Of a DNA stretch of 64,000 nt, positions 1 to 9,547 are shown in pieces. Position 1 is the stretch's first letter. The number at the start of each line of letters is the position of its first letter. A model generated the notes under the pieces. It ran no database searches. It was not told where the DNA came from and was given only the letters and a program-made list of their open reading frames with translations. Where the stretch lies: contig NZ_CP024202.1 in the NCBI RefSeq assembly GCF_003932755.1, forward strand, positions 3,720,001-3,784,000, in the 5' to 3' direction. The translations under genes were made by a program, and so were the position numbers. The DNA comes from Methylomicrobium sp. wino1 (lineage in GTDB: Bacteria > Pseudomonadota > Gammaproteobacteria > Methylococcales > Methylomonadaceae).

Positions 1-100
1 GTTTCTGTATGCGCGATAGACCTTTAAGCACTGCATCACGAAAGCTTTCCAGTTCGGGTTCGAAATCGTGGAAACTGATTTTTTGGCTTAGTAAATTCAT
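1..100 (-). CDS. egtD: EgtD, L-histidine N-alpha-methyltransferase (5' end only)
   Basis: Only the first 33 codons are in the window; the gene runs off the left edge. The start ATG (98-100) overlaps the egtB stop as ATGA, so the two are translationally coupled. The visible residues include FRDAVLKGLSRIQK, which resembles the N-terminus of SAM-dependent EgtD enzymes just before the conserved PPKFFYD segment. EgtD makes hercynine from histidine, the substrate of EgtB encoded immediately upstream. The call rests on a short match plus the textbook egtB-egtD pairing. Confidence 0.7.
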   Translation of the reverse strand, partial: MNLLSQKISFHDFEPELESFRDAVLKGLSRIQK

Positions 101-1371
101 AAGTCGTCCGCTAAACGGATGCCGGCAAATTGCCAGCGATCTTGTGGATAGAAGAAATTACGGTAAGTTGGGCGGATATGATCACCCGGTGTGACACAAG
201 AACCACCTCGCAATACCCACTGGTTACACATGAATTTACCGTTGTATTCACCCATGCTGCCCTCTAGCGGTTTAAAGCGAGGGTAAGCCAGATAGGGTGA
301 GGCGGTCCATTCCCATAACGAGCCATAGAATTGACCTTCACCCGTTTGCGGATGAAAAATGCCGCCTTCACTGAAATGGCCTGTTACCGGTATTTCCAGC
401 AATTTTGTTTCAATTTCAGCTTCCGATGGCAGTCGTTTTCCGGCCCAACGTGCATAAGCATCTGCTTCGTAATAACTGATATGTACGACGGGGGCGGACG
501 GATTCAGCGTCTCAAGTCCATAAAGGGTGAACTCAAGCCGTAAACCATCCTGGTTTTCCCAATAAAGCGGCGATTTCCATTGGTTGTTCCGGATGTGGCT
601 CCAGCCATCTGATAACCACAATTCAGCTCTGGAGTAGCCTCCGTCTTCCATGAAGTCGAGAAATTCGCTGTTTGTGATCAGTCGAGAACTTAAACGGTGC
701 GGTTCCAGCCAAACTTGGTGACAAGGCTTTTCGTTATCAAAGGCAAAGCCACCATTATTATCCGTTCCTATCTCTACCATGCCACTTGGCCTTTGTTCCC
801 AATCCAAATTTTCGGTTGTTTTAATAGCCGGTTGGGAGCGCTCCAGATAACTGGGTTTTAAGGGATTGCTCCAAAAGTTGTGCTTGATATCCATGAACAT
901 CAATTCCTGATGCTGCTGTTCGTGGTGTAAGCCCAAGGTTAGACGAAAAGCGGCTTGTCGCCACTGGGATTCGTCGAGGTTATCTATAAAATCTATGATG
1001 CGCTTATCGATTTCAGAACGGTAATGAAACACTTGTTCAATCGTCGGACGTGACAATAAGCCGCGTTTTGCCCGAGCATGCATAGTACCAACCGTTTGAT
1101 AATAGGAATTAAACAAATAACAGTATTGGGGATTGATAGGGCGATATTCCGACTCGAATGCTTCCAATAGAAAGGTTTCAAAGAACCAGGTCACATGAGC
1201 TAAATGCCATTTTGGCGGACTGATCTCAATGCCGCTTTGAATTTGATAATCATCGGCCATCAACGGCGCACAAATTTGAAGACTGATATTGCGGACACGA
1301 ATGTAGTCTGCGATTAATTTTTGCCGCGAAATTTCCGCTGTAGCCTGGTGATTTTTTAATGAGGATGGCAT
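97..1371 (-). CDS. egtB: EgtB, ergothioneine sulfoxide synthase
   Basis: Protein of 424 aa. EgtB is a non-haem iron enzyme that joins a thiol donor to hercynine with O2, the central step of ergothioneine synthesis. The N-terminal DinB-like domain contains HLAHVTWFFETF and, at residues 150-156, HEQQHQE, which matches the family iron motif HX3HXE. The C-terminal half is a formylglycine-generating-enzyme-type domain, with GSLWEWTASPY and WVLRGGSC followed by RPTYRNFF near the end. Length is normal for the family. It is followed by egtD with a 4-base overlap, so this is a two-gene operon. OvoA-type enzymes share the fold, but OvoA carries a fused methyltransferase domain that is absent here. Confidence 0.9.
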   Translation of the reverse strand: MPSSLKNHQATAEISRQKLIADYIRVRNISLQICAPLMADDYQIQSGIEISPPKWHLAHVTWFFETFLLEAFESEYRPINPQYCYLFNSYYQTVGTMHARAKRGLLSRPTIEQVFHYRSEIDKRIIDFIDNLDESQWRQAAFRLTLGLHHEQQHQELMFMDIKHNFWSNPLKPSYLERSQPAIKTTENLDWEQRPSGMVEIGTDNNGGFAFDNEKPCHQVWLEPHRLSSRLITNSEFLDFMEDGGYSRAELWLSDGWSHIRNNQWKSPLYWENQDGLRLEFTLYGLETLNPSAPVVHISYYEADAYARWAGKRLPSEAEIETKLLEIPVTGHFSEGGIFHPQTGEGQFYGSLWEWTASPYLAYPRFKPLEGSMGEYNGKFMCNQWVLRGGSCVTPGDHIRPTYRNFFYPQDRWQFAGIRLADDL

Positions 1372-1541
1372 TTGGAATCAGTTAAAAGTTTAAGTAATTG
1401 CAAGCGATATGAACAGAGATATGAACAGACAACAATCAAAGCCTTTACTTCATGAGGTAATGTACTGCTCGATCTTTTTTTGTCAACCAGCAGTGGATGC
1501 GGCAGTATTTAAATTCATAAAGAAAAAGGGGTCAAACCAAG

Positions 1542-1586
1542 AAAAAGGGGTCAGGTTAGATTATTAATCTAACCTGACCCCTTTTT
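1542..1586. repeat. Perfect 21-bp inverted repeat (REP-like, possible bidirectional terminator)
   Basis: Two 21-base arms, starting AAAAAGGGGTCAGG and ending CCTGACCCCTTTTT, flank a 3-base loop. It lies between the divergently spaced egtB start and the SEC-C gene 3' end. A partial copy of the left arm (AAAAAGGGGTCAA) lies just before it at about 1523. The A-run/T-run flanks could let it terminate transcription of the 1649-2374 gene. GGGGTCAG palindromes of this kind are often REP elements mobilised by RAYT transposases; that link is an inference. Confidence 0.75.
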
Positions 1587-1648
1587 TGCCTTTTTTGGAT
1601 GCTTCTTGCGAGTAGTTATTGGGTTTAACTTTGTGGGAAAATTCCGTT

Positions 1649-2374
1649 TCAAGACAAGCAGCAATTCTTGAGTTTTTTTCCGCTACCGCACGGACAAGAT
1701 GCGTTGCGGCCGATTTTCGGCCTAGTGGCCGTCTGCCCCAATGTTTTTTGCTCCTCGAATTCGGCTTCGATGTCATCGATGACATGCTGCAAGTTTTCAA
1801 CCGAGAAGGGGAGCATTACGAATAGCCGGGCAAATAGACAGTCATCGGTAGGTTCTATGCCTTCTTCAATGACATTCGCTTTGATCTGTTCGATATTCGG
1901 AAACTTGGAAAAATCGCGGGTGATCAAGACTTCAAACAGGCGAGCGTTTCGTGCGACATCTTCCCAATAAGCGTCTGCATCAGCGGTATCGAAATCATCG
2001 CCTAACCAAAACTCCTTGCACAGCGATAACCCGGTCCAAAATCCAAAGCACCACTGATGGATCCAATCGAATTGTTTACCCTTGAGATTTTTAATATCGA
2101 ATGGAAATTTAAGTTGCCCGGAGACTCGCAATTGTACGTAAGCGTCGTATACATCGAATGCAGCCGGCATCAGGTTTTCGATATGCTTTAGTTCGAAATC
2201 GGGCGTACGATGATGAAAAAGGCAGATTTCCCATTGTTCGGGTAGGATCGATGGCGGCGTGATGGCCATTGCATAAAAAAATCCGTGCAGTTCGTAGAGA
2301 TTGAAATGATCGGCTTCCGGTACGATGCCGTTTAATTCATCGATTAATTTAGCGAGTAGCTTGTGTTTGATCAT
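1649..2374 (-). CDS. UPF0149/YecA-like protein with C-terminal SEC-C zinc motif
   Basis: Protein of 241 aa. The first 200 residues are helical and rich in aromatic residues, as in UPF0149/YecA-type proteins (ELHGFFYAM, WCFGFWTGL). The last 25 residues form a SEC-C zinc finger, RNASCPCGSGKKLKNCC, with the CxC...CC ligand pattern found at the C-terminus of SecA. In other proteins the motif mediates ribosome or SecB contacts, but no specific role can be assigned here. It is a single gene ending at the 1542-1586 palindrome. Family assignment is good and function unknown. Confidence 0.8.
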   Translation of the reverse strand: MIKHKLLAKLIDELNGIVPEADHFNLYELHGFFYAMAITPPSILPEQWEICLFHHRTPDFELKHIENLMPAAFDVYDAYVQLRVSGQLKFPFDIKNLKGKQFDWIHQWCFGFWTGLSLCKEFWLGDDFDTADADAYWEDVARNARLFEVLITRDFSKFPNIEQIKANVIEEGIEPTDDCLFARLFVMLPFSVENLQHVIDDIEAEFEEQKTLGQTATRPKIGRNASCPCGSGKKLKNCCLS

Positions 2375-2544
2375 TTTTGTTTGATGCGGATTTTGAGCCG
2401 GGTGTCTTATACCCTTAGCTGGCCGAATTCGGTGCCGGGCCCTCAGACAGGAACATCGGTGCCGAGTTTTGGTCAGCGTAGAATAAATGTTTGACTCATG
2501 TTTAAGATGCGCCGCTTAATCATGCAAGGAAATATCAATTATTT

Positions 2545-2811
2545 TTAATTGAAATGCTTCCATTTTACCCAAGCGGCACAAGCAATTCCGACCAATATGT
2601 AGGTGTAGCTATATACAAAAACGTACAAGCTGGTGGGGTTGTGGGTAGCGGCATCGCGAAGACTCGGTGTTACCAACCAAGTCCACAAAACGGCAGGTAT
2701 CAAATAGAATAAAAAGCCTAAACCTGCCGTTTTTAAAGGATTGCGACCCTTAACTTCGGCGTCTCGATAATACCAATAGGCAATTGCTAACGCGACAATA
2801 GTGCCAATCAT
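2545..2811 (-). CDS. Small membrane protein, function unknown
   Basis: Protein of 88 aa with three likely membrane segments: residues 1-15, about 28-48 (LGFLFYLIPAVLWTWLV) and about 62-82 (VYSYTYILVGIACAAWV). A short basic loop (RDAEVKGRNPLK) follows the first. A strong ribosome binding site (AAGGAGGAAGG) lies 5 bases before the ATG, supporting expression. No family is recognised. The segments could allow it to act as an accessory subunit of a membrane complex, but nothing nearby indicates which. Confidence 0.6.
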   Translation of the reverse strand: MIGTIVALAIAYWYYRDAEVKGRNPLKTAGLGFLFYLIPAVLWTWLVTPSLRDAATHNPTSLYVFVYSYTYILVGIACAAWVKWKHFN

Positions 2812-2911
2812 AAACCTTCCTCCTTTTAATAATGATGAATATATTTACACCATTTATACAAAAAAATCGTTTGCCTAACACTCATGAAGCCCCGGCCATC
2901 GCCCCGGGAAA

Positions 2912-3019
2912 TGAAAGTTTAACCGCGTAGCCTGGAAGGAGCGCAAGCGCAATCCGAGACGTTCGAGGTCACGCAATTCCCGTATTCCGCTTACGCTGCA
3001 TACGGGCTACGAACTTTCA
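2912..3019. repeat. Long imperfect palindrome built from two REP-like units
   Basis: The left half begins GTAGCCTGGAAGGAGCGCAA and the right half, read on the other strand, begins GTAGCCCGTATGCAGCGTAA, so two related REP units face each other. Outer arms TGAAAGTT (2912-2919) and AACTTTCA (3012-3019) extend the symmetry. It fills most of the roughly 310-base gap between the genes at 2545-2811 and 3125-6589. GTAGCC...GCGTAAGCGGAAT units are a common dispersed repeat in proteobacteria. Confidence 0.65.
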
Positions 3020-3124
3020 CAGTAAATTTATAGTGGTGGAGGTGCCTTTCGAAAAACCCCGCGCCCCTAAATGTAAATGTTTCTTCGCTCAGGTTAAGAG
3101 TAATTAAACTCCAAGACCTGAATT

Positions 3125-6100
3125 TCAGTGATGCACCCAGTCTGCACCCAGCGTACCGATTAAACTTTCCAAATAATCCGCTTGGCTTAATTCGGCAAGC
3201 ATTGCTTCAGTTTCCTCTAGTTTCGTTTCCAGTCTCAAATATTCGGATGGATCGCTGTTTTCCGTTTCGTTTAAGCGTTCTGTAATCATGTCAAGATGAC
3301 GCCGCCATAAGGCCAAGTCGCGCTGGTGTTTGATGGAGAGCCGCTCACGGTACCAATCGCTTGACAGTAGTGATTCTCGTGTAAATAGGTCCCGAATCGC
3401 AGGGTCGTCGATAGTATTACCGTCAAAGTGACCATAAGCCATGACATGTAATAAGGCTTTCAGAGGTGGGCAGGCATCGTTTATCGTATCGTCTTGAAAA
3501 TAAATCAGAGCCACCCTTTGTTGCGTTTCATAGACGTTATCGATGCCGTCGACAAAAGCGGCAAGGTCTTGGGTTTCAGGTTTTAGCATCGCTTCGTCGA
3601 AAACCGCTGTAGGATAGTCAAAGACTTTGCCGAAGTTGGTATGCACGAAACGTTCGGTAATCCGGTAGCCGAGTCGACTCGCATAAACGGTTCTGCCCTC
3701 GTATTCGAAATCTTCCAGTTTTTCGAGATGACCGTTTGCTATCATAAAGTGCGCATCGCGTTCGGCGACAGGCAGGCGCGACCAAATTTCCGGAATCAAG
3801 AGACTGATATCGTGATCGATTCTGCGTTGCATTCCGATGTAACCGGCAGCCGTTGAAAAGCCGTCGTAGCCGCATAAGATGAACGAGACGAGCGCGGTAT
3901 TCAGATCGGCGGTCGTGCTCAAGGCGTTGAACGGTCCTTTGGTCAATGCGCCTTCCGATCCGGCTCCCGTCGTGGAAGGAGATTTGCCGGTCAGACTGCA
4001 AACAAAATCCATGAACAGTTCCGGCAATTCCTGATAATGAATGGGATTGTAAACTGCTAAAGGCCGGATGCCGGCGGCTAAGTCTTGCGGATTGTTGCGG
4101 CGCCCCGGAAGAACCGCATTGACCGGAAAATGTACCGCTTGATCGGTATTGAGGCCTCTAGCCAAACGAGTCGAAATTTCAGCGATATAGCGCATTCTCG
4201 GATCGGCGATATCCGGCCGTACTTGCAGGTAGCGTACATTTTGGCTGGGCTTTCCGTCGACCAATCTCGGATGTGCCGATGAGACGAAAAATTCATCTTC
4301 CTGACCTTCGGCGGCTCGCTCGATCAACTTACGCATCGGCTCGCTGAATTCTTCGAAGTGAATGATATCATCAATCAGCTCGCGTGCATCTTGCGTTGTT
4401 AAGGGTTGGAAGTTGGAGATGAAATTATTGCCTCCCGATAAATCACGCTCGGTTTGTAAATCGCTGCCTCGATGGATGGCATCGTCGGGGCGTTGGAAAA
4501 AACTTTGCTCGCAATTGTCGACTAATTTTACGGAAGGGTTTAGATAATCGGGGTCGAGCCCCGTGAGTCGTTTAGAAGGTACTACCGTCGACGCACTGAT
4601 GTCGTCTTCCATCTGAACTTTAGCCGAAGCGATAAAATCTTGTCGGAGTTTGAAAACACGCCAGGCACCGTTCGAATCGAAGCCAACTCGGAGGTAACTG
4701 GCGATCAGTTTGCGCCCTTGGTATTTCAGTTCATTGCCGGGGTAGCTATTGACTACGTCCACTGAAAAATGATCGCGCCAATCATCGCCCCATTCCTCGT
4801 GGTAAAAGCGTTTAATAATCAGCACAATTGCCCAAATATGCTGAGGAATTTGCTCCAGCCATTCGTTATAAGCATCGGAATAGTCAGTGAACGAAGGCGT
4901 CAATAGCTTGATGACCGAACCTAGGGTACGTTGATTGCTGAGCAGACTGCGTTGATCGCTGCCGTGTCGGTCCGGGTCGCGGAAACGGGTCGAATAATCG
5001 TGTTTAAAAATTGACTCGACGATATCCATGTCTTTTTCGAAGTCTTCGACAAAAATAGTGCCCGAAATGACCGCGCCGGCTATGGATTTGGAAATTTCCG
5101 ATTTGCCGCCGCCGGAAACCGTACTCGGTTTATGGCAGAATGTTCCTTCCGGTAAAGTGCCGACCAAACGCCAACTCGGGGCGTGAGGATGGCGTTCCAT
5201 ATGGACTTTGAAACCGTTTGGATAGATGTACGTGTGTTTGGCAAGTAACTTGAGGGATTGCGGGCGACCATTTTGCAGCCAACTGATTTGTTGCTGCTGC
5301 ACATTGATCTCGGCTGTTGCCGGAATGTATATGATCTCCGGAAAATTGTTGTCGACGGCGTAACCTTCATTTTCCCTCTCAATCATCGGCGATAATTGTT
5401 CGCATAGCTTGTCGAACGAATAGCGTTGATCGAGATCGGTGCCATGCGGTAGATAAATGTCGCCAAGGTTCATTCTGGGAAACGCCAATGCACCGCCGGC
5501 ATGTTCTTCCTCGCAGTCGCCGAAGAGATTGGCCGAATAGCTGATTTGAGATTTGATCTCTTTTTTGCTGTAACCGAAATAATTGTCGGCGATTAAGGTG
5601 ACTACGACGCCTTGCATATTACGACAAACTAATTTAAAAGGTTTGCCATCGTTGTAGATCTCGTCTTCACGCTGCCAGCACATACCGTCCTTGCGTTGGC
5701 GTTCGCTAGCATCGTTATAATGGGGAAGGCCGATATCTTTTTTCCGGCAATGCACCAAATGCGGGGCTAGAATAATACAACCGGTATGTCCCGTCCAATG
5801 TTCGATATCGAGTGCCGCATCGTTCTCCGGCAAGAAAGGATCGCCGGCATTGCCGAAGATCGATTCGACGAAATCCAAGTTAGCAACCAGTCCGCCCGGT
5901 GCAAAAAAACGGGTCTCCATGGTTTTGACCGGGCTTATCGGTTCGATTGCGGGTCGCACAATCGGTCTCATCAATAACGAAACCCAAAGCGTGGCTGGTT
6001 TATTTTGCAGGCTCGTGAAAGGCAGGCGAAGTAGATCGCTGGGTGGAGTCAATGCTTGTTGTAATAACGCGGCATAGGCGTTTACCGGTACTTCGCTTTT

Positions 6101-6589
6101 ATCGCCTGGTACGGGAAGTCCGCCCGCGACTATGTGAAAGACCCCCTTAGTTGTCCGACGATCGTTTTGAGGATTATGCAATACGCCTTGTAAAACACGG
6201 TAGGAGTCGACATAAGCGGAGTGAAACTCGTTATGGCGATAAGGCAGCGATAATTCGCGGGCTTGTCCTTTACGTTCAAGGATGAAGGTTTCGCCGGGTA
6301 ACTGTACGGAAACATTAACCTGGTTATCATGCAGGTAAGCGTTTAAAAAATCTTGTATCCTTTGATCGGCAGGGCAACGGTAATTCGCCAATAGGCGGCG
6401 TTGTTGCGAATAATTCTTTAACAGGCTGTCGGCGATTTTGAGATATTGCCGATCACCTTCGGCTTCACAAGTGGGTTGATTTAGCGCGGCAAGTTTAAGA
6501 TTGATATGCTGTAGCCCTTCGTGCACTTCGGCGCTACTCGGACTGTTTTGGATGGGTGTGGCTGATAAGGTCATGGACGGCTCCGGCAA
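3125..6589 (-). CDS. Probable PPi-type phosphoenolpyruvate carboxykinase
   Basis: Protein of 1154 aa, far longer than ATP or GTP PEPCK (about 530-620 aa) and equal to the PPi-dependent PEPCKs of Propionibacterium and Entamoeba. Those enzymes interconvert oxaloacetate plus PPi with PEP, CO2 and phosphate. Supporting segments are VSGGGKSEISKS (about residues 490-500, a loop resembling a phosphate-binding site), FRDPDRHGSDQRSLLSNQRT, HFSVDVVNSYPGNELKYQGR and KGPFNALSTTADLNTALVSF. The C-terminus has a charged coiled coil. It is monocistronic, with about 760 bases of non-coding DNA upstream. The family call is from memory of the class and its unusual length; a substrate assay or profile search would settle it. 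Confidence 0.6.
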   Translation of the reverse strand: MPEPSMTLSATPIQNSPSSAEVHEGLQHINLKLAALNQPTCEAEGDRQYLKIADSLLKNYSQQRRLLANYRCPADQRIQDFLNAYLHDNQVNVSVQLPGETFILERKGQARELSLPYRHNEFHSAYVDSYRVLQGVLHNPQNDRRTTKGVFHIVAGGLPVPGDKSEVPVNAYAALLQQALTPPSDLLRLPFTSLQNKPATLWVSLLMRPIVRPAIEPISPVKTMETRFFAPGGLVANLDFVESIFGNAGDPFLPENDAALDIEHWTGHTGCIILAPHLVHCRKKDIGLPHYNDASERQRKDGMCWQREDEIYNDGKPFKLVCRNMQGVVVTLIADNYFGYSKKEIKSQISYSANLFGDCEEEHAGGALAFPRMNLGDIYLPHGTDLDQRYSFDKLCEQLSPMIERENEGYAVDNNFPEIIYIPATAEINVQQQQISWLQNGRPQSLKLLAKHTYIYPNGFKVHMERHPHAPSWRLVGTLPEGTFCHKPSTVSGGGKSEISKSIAGAVISGTIFVEDFEKDMDIVESIFKHDYSTRFRDPDRHGSDQRSLLSNQRTLGSVIKLLTPSFTDYSDAYNEWLEQIPQHIWAIVLIIKRFYHEEWGDDWRDHFSVDVVNSYPGNELKYQGRKLIASYLRVGFDSNGAWRVFKLRQDFIASAKVQMEDDISASTVVPSKRLTGLDPDYLNPSVKLVDNCEQSFFQRPDDAIHRGSDLQTERDLSGGNNFISNFQPLTTQDARELIDDIIHFEEFSEPMRKLIERAAEGQEDEFFVSSAHPRLVDGKPSQNVRYLQVRPDIADPRMRYIAEISTRLARGLNTDQAVHFPVNAVLPGRRNNPQDLAAGIRPLAVYNPIHYQELPELFMDFVCSLTGKSPSTTGAGSEGALTKGPFNALSTTADLNTALVSFILCGYDGFSTAAGYIGMQRRIDHDISLLIPEIWSRLPVAERDAHFMIANGHLEKLEDFEYEGRTVYASRLGYRITERFVHTNFGKVFDYPTAVFDEAMLKPETQDLAAFVDGIDNVYETQQRVALIYFQDDTINDACPPLKALLHVMAYGHFDGNTIDDPAIRDLFTRESLLSSDWYRERLSIKHQRDLALWRRHLDMITERLNETENSDPSEYLRLETKLEETEAMLAELSQADYLESLIGTLGADWVHH

Positions 6590-6942
6590 GGTTTCAGTCT
6601 GGCTATGTTCGAGACGGCGCGATTTGATCTCGAGTGCTGACGGTTTGGATAAAAATTAAACAATATGAATAAACCGGCCAGCTATTCGAGGAATCCGATG
6701 AGACCGGAAGTCTATTGTTTACTGAATTAAGCTTCGGCCGTTTCGAGTATTTGAAGAATAGGTTATACGATTATTGAAAAATAAAAAAGAATTGAATCGA
6801 TGTCGATTTTGCCCAATTTAATCTAGGCAAGAATATTTGGTTCCAACCACTATCTGCATGTGGGGAGCGGAAAATGAAGCCTGATAGATTAATTTTCCAT
6901 TGAGGTAATTTAGGACGCAGCGTAGAAAAGTTCGTTATTTTA

Positions 6943-7095
6943 ACCCAGCCTTAACAAATGTAATGCCTATGGTTTAAAGTATTGAATGACATAAGTTAAC
7001 CCAGCTTTAACATTTGGCGAACATAAGTAGTTGAAAAAATAATGATAATATTCAATGTCATACTCTATAGTCACTACAAATTGTTAAGGCTGGGT
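6943..7095. mobile_element. MITE-like element with 15-bp terminal inverted repeats
   Basis: ACCCAGCCTTAACAA at 6943-6957 is perfectly inverted at 7081-7095 as TTGTTAAGGCTGGGT, enclosing 123 A+T-rich bases without coding capacity. An imperfect internal copy of the arm (ACCCAGCTTTAACA) starts near 6999. The rest of the gap 6590-7351 shows no convincing gene; it must hold the divergent promoters of the 3125-6589 and 7352-7825 genes. Confidence 0.6.
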
Positions 7096-7351
7096 CAATG
7101 CGTTGACGATTACAGCCCAAGGAGCGAGTTAAATCAATGCACCAAGCAAGATTGCATTATGACGTGTGAGTCCCAAGCGTTCGTAGTCTAGATGCGTATT
7201 AATCGCACCACCGAAATCATGTGCATTTTCATCATCGGTCGGTTTTGTCAATATATGTAACGAATCGATTTCCCGGTTTTTTCTTTGGTGGATTATTTTC
7301 GTTAATCCTATAATGAATAACAACCAATAAACTATATTAGTAGGCATATCA

Positions 7352-7825
7352 GTGAATCAAACGCTTAAAGAAATCTTAGCCGACCCGGAATTCAAAGAAG
7401 GCGAGGCATGGTTTCGTCATGCATTCAACGCACAGGACGTATTGGTGAAAGAAGGCGATAATGGCAATACCTTGTTTGTCATTGAAAAGGGCAGCTTGCG
7501 GGTATCCGGACAAGTCGGTTTGGAGCAAAAGAAACAGCTTCAGGCCGGATTTTGCGATCTTAAGGAAGGCGATATTTTTGGCGAAAGTTGCCTTCATGAG
7601 ATTCATCGGCGGACAGCAACCGTTACGGCGATTTCCGAAGGTTGTGCTTGGGAAATTGTCGGTGATAAATTAAGCGCCTATTTTGAGAAGCATCCCGAAC
7701 ACGGTTTTTTATTTTATAAAAAGTTATTCGTTATTTTGACTGAACGCATGAACAGTGCGAATCATCGCATTGAAAACCTTTTGGCGTGGGGGTTAAGGGC
7801 CCATGATATCGAACGGCATTTATAA
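7352..7825 (+). CDS. Cyclic-nucleotide-binding-domain protein (single domain)
   Basis: Protein of 157 aa with a GTG start. It is almost entirely one CAP-type cNMP-binding beta-roll: VLVKEGDNGNTLFVIEKGSLRV (residues 31-52), then LKEGDIFGESCLHEIHRRTATVTAI (about 72-96), where GE and the R-x-A-T/S stretch correspond to the phosphate-binding cassette. There is no helix-turn-helix after the C-terminal helix, so it is not a Crp-type DNA-binding regulator. It may sense a nucleotide and act through a partner. The domain call is strong; the ligand is unknown. Confidence 0.8.
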   Translation: MNQTLKEILADPEFKEGEAWFRHAFNAQDVLVKEGDNGNTLFVIEKGSLRVSGQVGLEQKKQLQAGFCDLKEGDIFGESCLHEIHRRTATVTAISEGCAWEIVGDKLSAYFEKHPEHGFLFYKKLFVILTERMNSANHRIENLLAWGLRAHDIERHL

Positions 7826-7929
7826 TCCTGAATTCAGATTACAAAACTTTGATGCTAAATGCGGGTTACGAGTTAATCTCTGTTGTTACAATCAACATTA
7901 TTTCGATAGGACTCATGTAGGGGTAAGTT

Positions 7930-8142
7930 ATGGGTAAGTTATTGATAATGATTGGCGGTTTTTTATTGGTGCTAGGTTTGCTTATTAGTTACGCGCCCGG
8001 ATTGATCAGTTGGTTCGGTAATTTGCCGGGAGATATCAAAATTGTAGATGAAAAGCGTTCTATATTTATTCCCATTACGTCGATGATAGTTATCAGCCTT
8101 GTGCTGAGTATTCTAATCAATCTGTTTTCATCGTTAAAATGA
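7930..8142 (+). CDS. DUF2905 small membrane protein
   Basis: Protein of 70 aa with two membrane helices (residues 3-22 and about 46-67) around the family signature WFGNLPGDIKI. This is the typical size and layout of DUF2905, a widespread bacterial family with no known function. The gene lies 18 bases before the lytic transglycosylase gene and probably shares its transcript. Confidence 0.85.
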   Translation: MGKLLIMIGGFLLVLGLLISYAPGLISWFGNLPGDIKIVDEKRSIFIPITSMIVISLVLSILINLFSSLK

Positions 8143-8160
8143 TATGCTGTATCTTAATTT

Positions 8161-9258
8161 TTGACTACTTCCACTGTAAAATCAAAGCGTAACACGCCAA
8201 AAACCAAAACGCGTCGAGGAGCCAAGCAATATGCGCGACAGTCCCGCCGGTCCTGCAAGAAAAAAAGCGTTACATTTCCGGCCAACTTAAAGCATAAATT
8301 CTTATTGGTGTCGATTGAATTAGCTGGGTTAACCATTACGCTGGTTTCGGCAATTATCGTGCTGCTAGGCTATTCGGCTGAACGCTTCACTGGGACTCAA
8401 TTTCTTACCAGTCTTTTGCCGTTTGCTGTTGGGATACTGGTTTTAATTCTATTCGCTTCGTTTTTGTTCTTGTTTTGGTGGAAGCTTCGGCGAAGCTTAC
8501 AAGGCAAGGCCGTGATGTTAATGCCCGTGTTTTCGGTGATTTTAGCTGCCGGTTCCGGCAAATTGGTCATGGATGATCGATTTACGTTAGCCTTCAATCA
8601 TTTCCGTATGCTGGTCGGCGGTAAACAAGAAGTGCGCAGAATTACGCTTGCGCATCAGGTTTATGCCGCATATCGCCGTCAAGGGGTTGGCTCGATGCGT
8701 CAGATGGTCTCTCGAGGTGAGAAATACTCCCCCCTCGTTCAGGATGCCGCGCGGCATTTCCAAATCGATCCCGATCTATTGTTAGGCATTGCGGCAACGG
8801 AATCTTCTTTTGTCCCTCGGAATAGTGCGGATGGCGGTCGTGGTTTATTTCAAATTACCCGGTTGCCGAAAATCGTCGAAAACGAAGCGCAAAAACATTT
8901 CTCCGGACAAAAGCTCTCGATAATCGACGATCGTTATAATGCCTATCTTGCTGCCGCAACCTTTAAATACTATTTGGACGAAATGCACGGCGATTTGTTG
9001 TTAGGGTTATTGGCCTATAATATAGGCCCAGCCAACGGCGGTCTGCGTTTTATCATGCAGAAATACGGCGTAACCGACTTCACGACTATTCAGCCTTATC
9101 TCCAGCATTTGCCGAGGGATTATCCGATTCGAGTATTGTCTTACGCGCTTGCTTTTAGGCTTTGGCGACAGGAAGGCACGCTACCGGCTTATCAAGAAGG
9201 CAGTAATGCCGTGCGGATTCAACGCATCGGCATTCCCGGGTTGACAATCGATTATTAA
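8161..9258 (+). CDS. Membrane-anchored SLT-type lytic transglycosylase
   Basis: Protein of 365 aa with a TTG start. A very basic N-terminus (residues 1-45) is followed by two membrane helices (about 48-70 and 80-104). The C-terminal half is a goose-lysozyme-like SLT domain: GIAATESSFVPRNSADGGRGLFQIT (about 218-242) carries the catalytic Glu in the ATES signature and the downstream GLFQ motif, and LLAYNIGP follows near 283. Such enzymes cleave peptidoglycan glycan strands, usually on the periplasmic side. The TTG start has no clear Shine-Dalgarno site, so the true start may differ slightly. Confidence 0.85.
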   Translation: MTTSTVKSKRNTPKTKTRRGAKQYARQSRRSCKKKSVTFPANLKHKFLLVSIELAGLTITLVSAIIVLLGYSAERFTGTQFLTSLLPFAVGILVLILFASFLFLFWWKLRRSLQGKAVMLMPVFSVILAAGSGKLVMDDRFTLAFNHFRMLVGGKQEVRRITLAHQVYAAYRRQGVGSMRQMVSRGEKYSPLVQDAARHFQIDPDLLLGIAATESSFVPRNSADGGRGLFQITRLPKIVENEAQKHFSGQKLSIIDDRYNAYLAAATFKYYLDEMHGDLLLGLLAYNIGPANGGLRFIMQKYGVTDFTTIQPYLQHLPRDYPIRVLSYALAFRLWRQEGTLPAYQEGSNAVRIQRIGIPGLTIDY

Positions 9259-9547
9259 GGAACGAGCATGAAATAAGTTAGGCAACTGACGCAGGATTTT
9301 TGTTCGTATTCAAGGCGCGCAAACAGACGTTAAGCTAAGCTATGTAACTAGCTTCCGCTCCTGCTCACGCCCCTTACTTACATCCATGGAGGTAACGACG
9401 AGGACGGACACAAAGACCTGTCGATTGCTTAAGTTATAAAATGCACGTTCCTAAGCCTATCGATATTCATAAATTCAGCTACTATTCGAACAATAGGCTT
9501 GAAATATATTTCGCACGCTATTTATCGCGATAAGTATGGGGAGTTCG

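Noticed and set aside
7129-7347. 72-aa minus-strand frame with one membrane segment
   Set aside because: No family, no ribosome site, and it lies in the probable divergent promoter region beside a MITE-like element.
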